A stretch of 64,000 nucleotides of DNA from Sipunculus nudus (Eukaryota > Annelida > Sipuncula > Golfingiida > Sipunculidae), in NCBI GenBank assembly GCA_026874595.1, contig CM049314.1:70754300-70818299 (forward strand), in the 5' to 3' direction. Below are positions 10,301-22,040 of this stretch, piece by piece; positions within the stretch are counted from its first letter, which is position 1, and every line of letters starts with the position of its first letter. The translations under genes were made by a program, and so were the position numbers. The notes below the pieces were generated by a model. That model had not been told where the DNA came from. It searched no databases and was given only the letters and a program-made list of their open reading frames with translations.

Positions 10301-13300
10301 ACTAAATTTTTTCCCAAAATGGGTGACAGGATTGCTGTACGGCAATTTTGTCACAAGGAGGATAGCAGTGAACTTGATCTGCCTACTATAAGAAGTACTT
10401 TGAAATATAAACTTTCAAAACAAAAATGTTCTGACAAACGTGCGGATTGCACAAAGAGATATAAGCTTACTGGGAACAGAAATGCTGAGAAGGAAATCCG
10501 TAGGTTAGAGGTAGGTTGGAGAAACTTTGATGGCAGAGAATATCGACAAGTACGAGAGAGGAAAGGGGGTGGTACAAGGCACCTAAAACTGAGTAAGAGC
10601 ACCACAGTTGAAGAGATTGAGGGTATTGCCAAAGCATTATTTTTCCCTGATGGCACTTCAAAACTTGGGGATCTTGGTGATTTTGTAATATCTATTCGAG
10701 ACAGTACAGACACCATTTTAACAGCTGGGAGTACTTTGGCAGAGCTTTACTCAAAGTACAAAATGAAAATGCTAAGACTGTACTTGTGTACAGAAAAAGC
10801 AGAACAACAGGAAAATGTGTTGGAGTCCGATGTCTCCCCTGATACAGATGTGTCCAGGTCTCCATCTGCACCTTCTGAGAGGTCAGCTTGTAGAGAAACT
10901 GATACGTCTCACTCCTGCATGGAGGATCATGAAGATAAACTTCCAGATCTTTCCATTCAGCAATTACCTGAGGAACCTGATAGCCCAACTATAACATTTC
11001 ATAAAAGTGAGTATGAACAGTCTGGATTTCTCGAAGACACTTTGCCTTTATGTTCATCAACACCAAACAAAATACCAAAACAGCTAAAACTACACAGGGG
11101 GCATGTCTTTAAAGACCTGAATGATGCGGTGAAAGAGGGAAAGTTAAGTGCAGATGATATTACCCTTGAAGTAGTGATGATTTTGCCAAATGGCAATGTT
11201 GAACAAGGTGAGGATAATGGTGGGATCTTAAGGGATGCTCTCAGTGAGTATTGGGACACTTTTTACAAGAAAGCAACCACAGGCAGCACCTTGAAAGTGC
11301 CCATGATCAGACATGACATGAAGGAAACATGGGAATGTGTTGCACACATTATTGTTCTTGGATACAAAATAGTTGGCTATTTTCCCATATCCATTGCAAA
11401 ACCTTTTCTTGAGCATTGTTTTGGTGGAAAACCTGACAATGAGACTTTATTAGAAGCATTCCTGGAATTTGTTCCGCAACATGACAAGAAAATCATTGAG
11501 GAGAACCCTAAAGATTTCAGTGATGAAGACTTCCTGGACTTTTTGGAAACCCATGATGTCAAAACTGTAGTTACAGAAAAAAACTGGCACCGAGTTTTGT
11601 ATGAAATTGCTCACAAAGAGTTGATTCAAGAACCTGCATATGTCTCTGAGTGCTGGAATAGAATTTTTGCGCGCCATCTGCAGATGAATTCCACAGAAAT
11701 TCAAGACCTCATCTCAACACTTACTCCAAAACCAAAGAAGGTTATCTCATGCTTGAAATTCGAGGATAATCTGGGACCAAAGGAAAAGTGTTGTGCTGAA
11801 TTCTTGAAGAAATTTATCAGAAACAGTGCGGGGGACCTTTTGAAACGTTTCTTACGATTTTGTACAGGTAAGGCATTTATAATTGTGATTTTTAGCTCAG
11901 CTAATTGTGTAACATGTAAGATAATATGGTAGTGATGGCTTTTTGTCTGTCATCTGTCAATCCTGCCAGCTGTATGGTTGTCTGTGAACAGGGCACAAAC
12001 TTTAAGGTCTAAGATCATTAACCTCTGCAGCCCTGGAAGACCTAATAAGTAATTAAAGTTCTCCTTGGAAAAACTAGAATATGGGTAGTTAAATAGCAAC
12101 AACAGTGAATTACATCAGAGAGTTGTTGACCAAGGGAGATATATAATATTAAGTCATATTAGTGGGAGGAAGTCAAAATAGTGGGAGGACTATAATGTGC
12201 ACTACTAGAAAGTACTATATGTTTTGCCACCTGTCTTGTTTATGAGGTAAAGCTATCAATGTTCTGTGCCTAAATAAAATTTCAGGCCATTTCACCTGAC
12301 CTGAATCTCAGGAGTGGTCAGGTGAAATGGCCTGAGATATGAATGATTTTAACCCAAAACAGACTCACAAATGGAAGCCACTGTGAAACTTTTTTAGGTG
12401 GTGCCATCTGTCTTGTGTACGAGAATAAGCTATCAAAGTTTCATGCACATGCAAAATTTCAGGGCAGTCCATCATAATACACTTGAGGTATTGGCGATTT
12501 TCACCATAAATAAATGAACAAACAGAGGTTATGCAAGGACGATAGTTAGATAACAGATGGGACAGGTGGGTGTAGAACAAAAGCCCCCCAGTTAAAAAGC
12601 TTCCTATCCCCATCAAAAAGCCCCCTCCTTTTATGAGAAAGAGGACAAAAGCCCCCCCCCCAAAAAAAATAAGATATAGAGTATCATTAAACTATTATTA
12701 AAAGTGTTATATTATAATAATAATATAATATACATATATATGATTAATATATCTATATTATTGTATTATCATAAGAGTATTACTACACTATAAATTCTGT
12801 AAATTTAATTCATCATAATCTAAATCTAATAATGTGCAGAATATTTTACTTTTTTTTGCTGGTGTACTATAACATATTGTATACATATACAGTCATTTTC
12901 CATAGTCATTAAGGTGAAACAGGCCTTGTGAAACTATCCCATGGGTTTTGTTTCCTGATGAACAGATAATTGAGATAATTTATATTTTTCTAACTCATAT
13001 CTTTGTTAACCATGATCATTGACACATCAGTAGCTCAGTTCTGGCTTTCTACCTCTTTAACCAGGAAACCTGTCCTGAACTTGAACTTGAACACATCTCA
13101 CTGTTTGTCTGTCTGTCTGCCTGTTTGTCTGTCAGTCAGTCTTTCTGTCAGTCAGTTTGTTTCACAGTCTGTCAGATGTTCAATCAGTCATCTGTCTGTC
13201 TTTCATTCTGCCATTCTGTCTGTCAGACAGTGAGTCAGTCAATAGTCTGTCTTGTCTTTCAGTCAGTCAGCCGATCAGTCAGTCAGACAATCTGTCTGTC

Positions 13301-16300
13301 TGTCAGTCTGTCTGTCAGTCTCTCAGGGTGTTGGTCTTTATGTCTTTCAGTTAGTCAGTTGATCAGTCAGTCAGACAATCTGTCTGTCTGTCAGTCTGTC
13401 TGTCAGTCTCTCAGGGTGTTGGTCTTTATGTCTTTCAGTCAGTCAGTTGATCAGTCAGTCAGACAATCTGTCTGTCTGTCAGTCTGTCTGTCAGTCTCTC
13501 AGGGTGTTGGTCTTTATGTCTTTCAGTCAGTCAGTTGACCAGTCAGTCAGACAATCTGTCTGTCTGTCAGTCTGTCTGTCAGTCTCTCAGGGCGTTGGTC
13601 TTTATGTCTTTCAGTCAGTCAGTTGATCAGTCAGTCAGACAATCATTCTGTCTGTCAGTCTGTCTGTCAGTCTCTCAGGATGTTGGTCTTTATGTCTTTC
13701 AGTCAGTCAGTTGATCAGTCAGTCAGACAATCTGTCTGTCTGTCAGTCTGTCTGTCAGTCTCTCAGGGTGTTGGTCTTTATGTCTTTCAGTCAGTCAGTT
13801 GATCAGTCAGTCAGACAATCTGTCTGTCTGTCAGTCTGTTTGTCAATCTCTCAGGGTGCTGGTCTTTATGTCTTTCAGTCAGTCAGTTGATCAGTCAGTC
13901 AGACAATCTGTCTGTCTGTCTGTCAGTCTCTCAGGGTGTTGGTCTTTATGTCATTCAGTCAGTCAGTTGATCAGTCAGTCAGACAATCTGTCTGTCTGTC
14001 AGTCTGTCTGTCAGTCTCTCAGGGTGTTTGTCTTTATGTCTTTCAGTCAGTCAGTTGATCAGTCAGTCAGACAATCTGTCTGTCTGTCAGTCTGTCTGTC
14101 AGTCTCTCAGGGTGTTGGTCTTTATGTCTTTCAGTCAGTCAGTTGATCAGTCAGTCAGACAATCATTCTGTCTGTCAGTCTGTCTGTCAGTCTCTCAGGG
14201 TGTTGGTCTTTATGTCTTTCAGTCAGTCAGTTGATCAGTCAGTCAGACAATCTGTCTGTCTGTCAGTCTGTCTGTCAGTCTCTCAGGGTGTTGGTCTTTA
14301 TGTCTTTCAGTCAGTCAGTTGATCAGTCAGTCAGACAATCATTCTGTCTGTCAGTCTGTCTGTCAGTCTCTCAGGGTGTTGGTCTTTATGTCTTTCAGTC
14401 AGTCAGTTGATCAGTCAGTCAGACAATCATTCTGTCTGTCCATCTGTCAGAGAGTCAGTCAGTCTGTTGGTCTTTATGTCTGTGTGCCAGTCAGTCTGTC
14501 AGTCAGTCTCTGTGTCAGGCAGTCAGTCTGTCTGTCAGTCAGCCTGTCAGTCTGTCTGTAAGTTTCTGTCAGATTGTCTGTATGTCAGTCAGCCTGTCTG
14601 TCTTTCAGTCTGCCTGTCAGCCTGTCTGTCTAGCTGTCATCCTGTCTGTCAGACAGTCAGTCTGTCAGTCTGCTGTCTTTCGATTAGTCAGTTTGTCAGT
14701 CTGTCTGTCAGTCAGCCTGTCAGTCTGTCTGTAAGTTTCTGTCAGATTGTCTGTATGTCAGTCAGCCTGTCTGTCTTTCAGTCAGTCAGTCTGCCTGTCA
14801 GCCTGTTTGTCTGTCAGTCTGTCTTTCATCCAGCCAGTCAGTCAGTCAGTCTGTCTGATGCTCCATTTGTATTTCAGTCAGTCTAACTGTCAGTCTGTCT
14901 GCCTTTTGCTTTTCTGTATTGTGTAGCATTTTATAAGCTCCACCCAATCTAATAAAATCAAATCTCGCAGCCTATATATTCTCAGTCTTATGGGACAAAT
15001 CCATATGTTTGAGCATTTTAAAATCTTGTGACTGAAATACATCAGATATCTCAGGAAAGGCTGCGTGGATTGTTTTGAATTTGGTGTAACTAAACGTCAT
15101 GATGAACTCTGTGAGCTGCCGGAGTCTGAAAGTGCCACTTACATTGTATTAATTGTTATGCTTATTTCCTTTTAACTTTTGGAACTCAAGTTTGCTGCCT
15201 TTAACAGGACACAAGCCATGACTGTTAGACCCAGAAATCCCCCACTTCACATAAGCACAGATTCTGAGATAACGACGAGTCAGGCCTGAAATGAGGTCAC
15301 TCTGTCTTGTATTCTCAAAATTATGAGTTTAAAACCTGTGTTTGTCATTAACGTTCATAAAAAAGGTCTGATATCTCAGGAATGAATAAATGGATTTTCA
15401 TAAATTTGGGGTATTTATAGATCTAGATGTACACTAGCTGCTCCACAAGACTAATGGTGCCACCTATATGTTAATTTAAAAGAATTTTATCTCAGTATTT
15501 GACATTGATAATTTGCAGTAATTTTTTAGTGAACCTGTGAGCTTATGCGATGGTTAGGCAGCGTCCATCGTCCATCGTCTGTACGTTAACCCATACTTTC
15601 TTGAAAACGGCAGGAATTAGCATCACGAAATCTTATGCACAAAAATTAGTCATCTAAAAAACTCATCAGATTTTGCTTAATTTTTGGCTAACTGCATTTT
15701 CTTAGATTTTATAGGCTAAAAGCTAAAAAAGCTTTAAAAAATCTTCTTCTCCGAATCTGTTCAGCCAAATTGTCCAATATTTTACAGAAATGATTCCTGG
15801 AACAATCTCTCTCAAGTTTGTTAGAATGGTTTAAGTTCGGTGATTTTTGGCCGAGTTACAGAAAGTTGAACTTAGTCATCTGTCCAAAAAAGCATACTAA
15901 AATTACAATCTCAGAAATGGCTTGAGCTATCATCACCAAATTTTATTCCAGTGTTGGTCACATGAGTCATATCTGAAATTGAGGTATTGGTGGCGCCACC
16001 TGCATCGGCCATTTTTGTACGGGGGTCATCAGTGCCCGTATCATACTGACGGCTACAAATAACTTCTTCTCTGAAACGAAATGGCCAAATTGTTTAATAT
16101 TGCACAGAAATGATCCTAGGGTAGTGCTTTCTGAAGTTTGTTCAAATGGTCTCAGTTCAGTGACTTTTGGCTTAGTTATGGGAAGCTGAATTAAGTCATA
16201 TGCCATAACAGCCAATTTTAGCTAAGTGGCTACAAAAATCTTCTCAAAAACCACTGGGCCAAAGTCTTAAATCTCACACATTAATTATCCTAAGATGTTG

Positions 16301-18591
16301 ATAATTCAAGTTTGTTCAAATGGTCTCGGTTCAGTGACTTGGCTGAGTTATGGGAAGCTGAATTTAGTCATAAGCCATAACAGCCCATGTAAGCCATTTG
16401 GCTACAAAAATCTTCTTCTCAAAAACCAATGGGCCAAATTCTTAAATCTCACACATTATTATCCTTAGAAGTTGATAATTCAAGTTTGTTCAAATGGTTT
16501 TGGTTCAATGATTTTTGGCTGAGTTATGGGAAGCTGAACTTTGCCATTTTGCTGTATTTTCCCATATGAGTTATAAACCTACAAAACGTTTTTCGACTGA
16601 TGATACTGAGGCCAGTTTGTTTAATTTTTTGCAAGAATAATTCCCTGAATCATTCTAATAATAATTGTCTTTTATGGTTCCAAAAAAATGAATTTTGGCT
16701 GAATTATAAAGATTGAATTAAGTCATTTTACCATATATGTTAGCTGTGTGAAGCAGTTACATCTAGCCTAGTACCAGTTTATCAGCATCCATTACATCAT
16801 GCCTCTAGACATTTAGATTTCAGAATATGTATGGAAAATATTGACAAGAATGTTTTTTAAAAGCTTTTAAAAAATGTAGATTTATGATATTACATATCAT
16901 CTGTACACTATTCATAATTTCTCAGGAATAGCAGGAGCTACCATCCCCAAATTTTATGCAATTATCAGTCACATATCAAATGTTGATGGATTCAGCTTAT
17001 TTTTGCTATCTGCATTTACTTAGATTTTACAGGGGAAAAAGCTGATAAAAACTTCTTCTTCTTGTAAAGAGTCCAGCCAAATTGTTCAATATTTTACAGA
17101 AATGATCCCAGAGGCGAGCCTTCTCAAGTTTGTTCAAATGGTTTGTGTTGGATAAATTTTAGCAGAGTTACATAACAGGCCAAGATTGTGTATGTTTCTT
17201 GAATAGGTTGAGAAACTGCCAACTGTTTCAGATTTGGCAACAGATCAAGAGTTCATTCAGTGCAGCCAGATTTAGGCCAAGAGTTCAATCAATGCAGCCA
17301 AGCACAAGGCATGTGATCACCTCATGGGCAGCATGTGATCATTTCATGGGTAACATGTGATCACCTCATGAGTATCATGTGATAACCTCATGTTCATTCA
17401 GTGCAGCCAAGTACAGGTCAAAAGTTCACTCAGTCTAGCCAGGTGCAGGTCAAGAGTTCACTCAGTGCAGTAGCCTGAGCCAGTAATTTGTCACAGTACA
17501 CTCAGGGCAACAGCCTTTCTCACCTAAGCCTGGTCAGCCCGGTGCATCAGACTCAAGGCCTGATATTCTGACCTGTCTATGTGTCTTTAATGGCTTTCTC
17601 ATTCACAAGGGGTGTCGCCATCTACAATGACTTTTGCAAAGTGTATGTGCCTGCTTAATTCTATGGAGGAATTTGATATATCAGCCTGAAATTGGGCATA
17701 TTTATACATGTCAAATAGCTTTGTCGTATACAAGACTGGTGGTGCCACCTACAATAATTTTTGTGTTGTGTGCACCCATGCCAGAATTTCAGCAGTGATG
17801 TTTGTGTATTGTTTCTTGTTCAAAATGTTTAGTACTTGCATTTTTCATATATATGAAAAGTAGTGGTTCAGCATTGAAGCGTTAAACCTGGTGTATATCC
17901 ATTTGCACAGGTTCGCATTAGACCTGTAGGCCTTGTTTTTTTTAAATAATTCAGAAGCTTAAATTTTCAAATACTGGTAATGGGTGTCTGAATATTCCTA
18001 CCAGTGTTCTCTGTGCTCTCAAACAAGTTTTGTCAGTCATGTTCACTCCTGGGTTGTACATGCAGTTACTTGCTTTTATTTCAGTAGAATATTGATGTTA
18101 ATTATTAAAAATGAGAATGAGGGATATCTGTGATAAGTTTCCTGAAGAATAATATGTGGATACCTTTAAATCATCCAAAGATGAGTATTACTTATTGTTC
18201 CTTTCTATTTGAACAGAAGTTCAGTATTTATATGGGTCATGGTGTCACACAGTGCATTCATTAGGTTAACATCATGACCTGTGGTTCACTTGTATTGGAT
18301 ATGGTGTACATGTTGATCAGTGTTTTTACACTTCTAGTTTTCTATTAAAAGTTTTATGTTGTACTTGCTGTACTCATTGTACTTATTGTACTTGCAGGTG
18401 CAGATATACTGACTTGTACCAACATCACCGTTCAGTTCAGCATACCTATGAGTGAGTATGCACGGACACCTGTTGGACATACTTGTGGATGTGTCCTTGA
18501 CTTGCCTAACACCTACCAGTCAGCTCTTGAACTATCTGAAGAGTTTACTGAATTGCTTTCATCCAACGTTTGGGTCATGGATATAGTGTAG
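7354..18591 (+). CDS. SAM-HECT ubiquitin-protein ligase-like protein carried by the giant element
   Basis: Three exons: 7354-7449, 10259-11867 and 18398-18591. The first donor (AAG|GTCAGT) joins the acceptor TTGCAG in phase 0. The second donor (ACAG|GTAAGG) joins TTGCAG in phase 1. The predicted protein has 632 residues. Residues about 8-65, spanning exons 1 and 2, form a SAM-like domain (MSEEDLTKFFP, GDRIAVRQF). Residues about 118-140 hold a basic GWRNFDGREYRQVRERKGGG motif, followed by a possible beta-grasp-like segment to about 212. A Ser/acid-rich linker runs to about 300. Residues about 311-632 match a HECT-type fold: E-D-N-G-G-I-L-R near 350, and a C-terminal HTC with the presumed catalytic Cys598 followed by LDLPNTYQS. 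HECT ligases take ubiquitin on this Cys and pass it to substrate. The ATG has good context (ACAAAATGG). AATAAA lies at 18679-18684, 88 bp past the stop. The exact substrate is unknown. Confidence 0.8.
7450..10258 (+). other. Intron 1 of the SAM-HECT gene
   Basis: Bounded by AAG|GTCAGT and a TTTTTGTAATTGCAG acceptor. It holds AT-rich DNA and a (TA)n run at about 10024-10047. No internal gene is supported; the open frames here are short and lack motifs. Confidence 0.65.
13099..14890. repeat. CTGT/CAGT satellite with 88-bp higher-order unit
   Basis: The whole tract is built from CTGT and CAGT tetramers. From about 13265 to 14440 these are organised into about 13 copies of an 88-bp unit containing AGTCAGTTGATCAGTCAGTC, AGACAATCTGTCTG and TCAGGGTGTTGGTCTTTATG. 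Spacing is 88 bp for nearly all copies; one is 80 bp. Flanks before 13265 and after 14440 are irregular. All reading frames with Ser/Val/Cys/Leu repetition in this tract are products of the tetramer. Confidence 0.9.
15640..17160. repeat. Diverged tandem repeats, about 165-175 bp
   Basis: Recurring blocks read AAAAATCTTCTTCTC, then CCAAATT.TT.AATAT or a CTTAAATCTCACACATTA variant, then CAAGTTTGTTCAAATGGT, then GTTCAGTGACTTTTGGC and GAGTTATGGGAAGCTGAA. The units near 16245-16410 and 16411-16580 are the most alike; those near 15720, 16060 and 17050 are more diverged. No coding signal. Confidence 0.65.
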
Positions 18592-18843
18592 GATAGACTG
18601 ACTATTTTCTTCTAGGATATTTGGGCTACTTTCCATTCCTTGAGCACAAACACAGATATATCAGTGAACAATTTCAGAAATAAATGAGCCATTCTTAGTG
18701 ACCAAGAATTAGGTTGCCTGAACAGCTTTCTCATAGTGAAGTTGTCATCTCACTTTTGTTAAATCTAATTTTGTTATAATATGAAACAAAATCTTGTAAT
18801 TTATTATCAAGCAACATAATCCTGTTTTTGTGTAATTGATAAG

Positions 18844-19745
18844 TACGGAGCCCAGGAGACGACATAGTGAAATATATTTATTAATTCGTGCACACAAATT
18901 AGTAAATTGTGCGCACAAATTAGTAGCCAATGAAGATCATTGTTTTAAAGAGCTGGCTTAATTCTAATTGGTTAATCCATAAGTCAGTAATCTGTGCGCA
19001 CGAATTATCAGCCAATGAAAAGCAGCCTGACTAAGCTTATATGTAGCAGTCAGTGGCGATATGGAAGAGCGTAATCAACTTATTCGTCTTTATTTCGACT
19101 TTACCCCACAAGGACATACTGGCTATTCTAAGTGGAAAGCATGGAATAGTGGTATCAATGCGGCACCTGCAGATGATACTTAAACAACTAGGTCTAGTTC
19201 GCTGGAGATGCGCAGATATTGGTGTCACTGTTAGGTTTATTAATCATCAAATTCAGACATTAGGATCATTACATGGCTACAGATGGATGTTTCATAAATG
19301 TGTACAAAATGATATTAAAATAAGAAAGTAGGATGTCCGTGGACTCTCAATTCTTGACCCAGCTGGTTCTGCAGAATGCAGGTCCCAAAGATTACATCGG
19401 CGTTCCTAGTTTTCTGAGGGTCTAAATTTCATCTGGCATATTGACTCCTACGATAAATTGAAACCCTTTGGAATCTGTATAAATGGATGCGATGACGGAT
19501 TTTCAAGAAAGATAATAAAATGATATATATTAAAATAATAAATGTGTAGTATTTATAAATTATATATATATAAATTACATATATATCATTTATATGATTA
19601 TAAATATTATATATTTTTTCAAAATAAAATATGTTTAAAATATTATAATTTATGGGCATGGATTATTAATTTGTGTGCACAAATTAGTAATTCGTACACA
19701 TGAATAAATACATATTTTTCACCATGTTGTCTCCCGGGCTCTGTA
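18844..19745 (+). mobile_element. Nested, internally deleted relative of the giant element
   Basis: The left end is TACGGAGCCCAGGAGACGAC and the right end mirrors it, finishing CTCTGTA at 19745. GATAAG precedes the left end exactly (18838-18843) and recurs two bases beyond the right end (19748-19753), so the target duplication is imperfect. Inside are a short palindrome array, CCAAT boxes, and a piece of the integrase first exon. Most of the internal sequence is replaced by AT-rich DNA. It lies about 250 bp downstream of the SAM-HECT stop codon. It cannot make transposase and would depend on an intact relative. Confidence 0.75.
19061..19516 (+). pseudogene. Broken integrase exon inside the nested element
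   Basis: This is the counterpart of the first exon of the integrase at 28998-29640. It starts ATGGAAGAGCG but carries a five-base deletion about 13 codons in, which shifts the frame, plus in-frame stops further on (for example AAG TAG at 19326-19331). Similarity stops abruptly after a TTTCAAGAAAGATAAT block near 19516, before the second catalytic aspartate. The downstream exons are absent. Confidence 0.8.
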
Positions 19746-19749
19746 GTGA

Positions 19750-21120
19750 TAAGCCTTTTATATGGTTTAGTTATAAATGGTACTCTTGAAGGGAAATAAT
19801 TACAGAGAACTGTGTAAAAATATTTTATCCTTTCAACATCAGTGTTAGTGTATGATAATAATAAAACTTGATTTACTACAGTGTTTACAGTAACAAAACC
19901 AAGATTGGAGGTTCCATGTGATGCTAAAACAGATAAGGTGCAAGCTTTCTTCAAATGTTAAAGAAGTGTATGCATTCATTTAAAAAGGTGTTTACAGAAT
20001 AAGTTGCACTGTATCAGTAATTTATGTGTTGTAAATTATAAAAAGAAGGCAATATGAATAATCATTCATATGTTGTTTCTGAGGATTTCTTTTTTACCAC
20101 ATGTGGAACAGAGATCGGAAACCGTCTCTCTTTATTTCATTATTTAGTTTCAGATGAGAATATTCAGTACTTCAGTTTGCTGAAATGATGCTCATTTTCT
20201 CGAATGATTGCTACCATGACAAAAAAACTATATTTTAATGTTTATTGTTATTTTTCAAGAAAACACTAATTTCCAAGTGTTCAGATGTCAAATTAAATAC
20301 ACTTTTTTTGTGTTACCAAAAACTTAGCATGCATAGATGCACCTAACAGTAGTTTACAGTATTTGTATTGGCCTGTTGTACTTTATACTAGAAAATGTGT
20401 CTCTTGTTTATAACTTAAAACAAAATTGTATGAAGCCGTACCTGGAAACCTGGAAGTATATTTCTTGTTCTATCTCAATAAGTATAAGATAATTCCCAGC
20501 TGAATGCTATCAAAAATTTCATATTGGTTTTATGTAATTTGCTCATATTGGTTTTATAATGCTTTTTTATCTGACATCTTGTTGGTTGTCTATTCTGCAC
20601 TGCAGTTTTACGTGTGTGTGTGTGTGTGTGTGTTTTGGTTGCCACTGCGACAGCCAGGCCCAAATCCCAGTCACAATTTTTTCTGGCCTCAATGCTGATA
20701 TTCAAGTGTAGTTTAGTGAATTTTACATATTTTTCTCAAGACCACCACTCTCAAATAGTATCAGTTGAAAAAAAAAAATACTGTCAGATCCTTCAAAATT
20801 ATTACAAATCCAGGAACATGGATAAATATCTCAATGAGACTATTAGTATGACATTTAACATTTTAGAGAGTCCTTGCTAAACATCCAGTTGGGTCTGCAG
20901 AAATCTCCTTTGAAATACATAATTGGATCATGGTTACATTCTGCATGCTAATGGGCAAAACCTGATATCAAGCACCTAGAAAGTCTGACCCCTGAGAATA
21001 TTTAAGGCTAATCTTTCTGTGTGATTTCAAATTTAAAATCAGTGCACCTCAATTATATATATTGCTTTCAGTGGGGGAGACGGCTTTTAGCCTGTCGTTG
21101 TCATCATCATCAGTCTTCCT
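19750..21120. other. Stretch with no supported gene
   Basis: AT-rich DNA inside the giant element between the nested copy and a dispersed repeat. It contains a (GT)n run at about 20611-20632. No exon with family motifs is recognised on either strand. Confidence 0.5.
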
Positions 21121-21128
21121 CTGTGTAG

Positions 21129-22040
21129 TTTTTTTGCTCAGCTGACTTTCAGTCATTCTGAGCTATAGCGATGGGACTTTGTCCTTCCATCCGATCGTCC
21201 ATTAGCAGGGAACAAATTTTAACCGTAAGGCAAAAAAAAAAAAATAAAAGTTATGATTCTCAGGCACTGCCCGCATCAATTTTAAACCCCCGCATCAAAC
21301 ATAAAAAAATTTTATTTTGATATTCAATAAAAACTAACCAATTTTGAGCTCCAGCCACTCGGGCATTTCTTTCAAGAAGATAAAATCATACAATTTTGAT
21401 AAAATTTCCTTTGTTATGCTTTTACTTATTTAGCAACATAAATCTGTTATTATCATGCTTTTCCCTTATCATTTGACATTTTAATAAAATCATACCAAAA
21501 AAATTAAAAAAAAAAGCCCCTCCTCATTGATTTTTTATAAAAGTGCCTGAGAACCAAATCTTTTTTATTTTTGGCCTAAGGGCTAGGATCACGAACCCTA
21601 TGCAATCTTAGAGGTCCTAAAAGGATCTCCTTGGGAAAGTGAATTTAGGTAGTTGGGACCTATATTCTCCGAGTAACTGGGTGTGTGTGCACCCAACAGA
21701 ATTAATTCTTATAGCCAAAAGATTCATTCCAAACCTTCCATCTTTCACATATGGCTCACCTACCAACAGGGAAAGAACCATATTTACACATAACTACACA
21801 AGGTTAAAGGTCAAGGTCACAGGACCCACTTCTTTGAAAAGCTTGTGGATGCATCTAAAGCCAAACCTTTCATCAACAAGATAACGGTGCTATAACTAGA
21901 CATATATATTTCTGTCATCTTACAAGGTTTCAGCTAAATTAGCAAACAAGGTCTTCAAATATTTGACTAGAAGTTGTGAATCTCAGCCTATAATGTCATA
22001 GCTCAGCTGAGCGTCATGACCCATGGGTCGCTTGTTTTTT
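21129..22040 (+). repeat. Dispersed repeat with GCTCAGCTGACT start, copy A
   Basis: Starts TTTTTGCTCAGCTGACTTTCAGTC, ends CAGCTGAGCGTCATGACCCATGGGTCGCTTG. The ends form a short inverted repeat on CTCAGCTGA/TCAGCTGAG. Inside is AAAGGTCAAGGTCACAGGAC, a run of AGGTCA half-sites. Related copies lie at 23591, 32270-33695 and, on the minus strand, 46140-46845. Confidence 0.6.

Larger units (their letters stand above)
11868..18397 (+). other. Intron 2 of the SAM-HECT gene, repeat-rich
   Basis: Bounded by ACAG|GTAAGG and TTGCAG|GT. This 6.5-kb intron contains an 88-bp satellite (13099-14890), diverged tandem repeats (15640-17160) and a tract around 17220-17480 with repeated CAGTGCAGCCA and GTGATCACCTCATG motifs. 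No additional exon is supported. Confidence 0.65.

Noticed and set aside
10351-11704. Several minus-strand open frames opposite the SAM-HECT exon
   Set aside because: They are antisense shadows of a long, motif-bearing plus-strand exon.
13003-14886. Long Ser/Val/Cys/Gln-rich open frames (SVCQSVCQS) that resemble a silk- or mucin-like repeat protein
   Set aside because: They follow directly from the CTGT/CAGT tetramers, are open in several frames, and lie in an intron of the ligase gene.
6707-19745. The large element could instead end at 19745
   Set aside because: The right end at 19745 is flanked by GTGATA/GATAAG, not CAATCC, and pairs with the left end at 18844. Only 30215 shares the flank of 6707.
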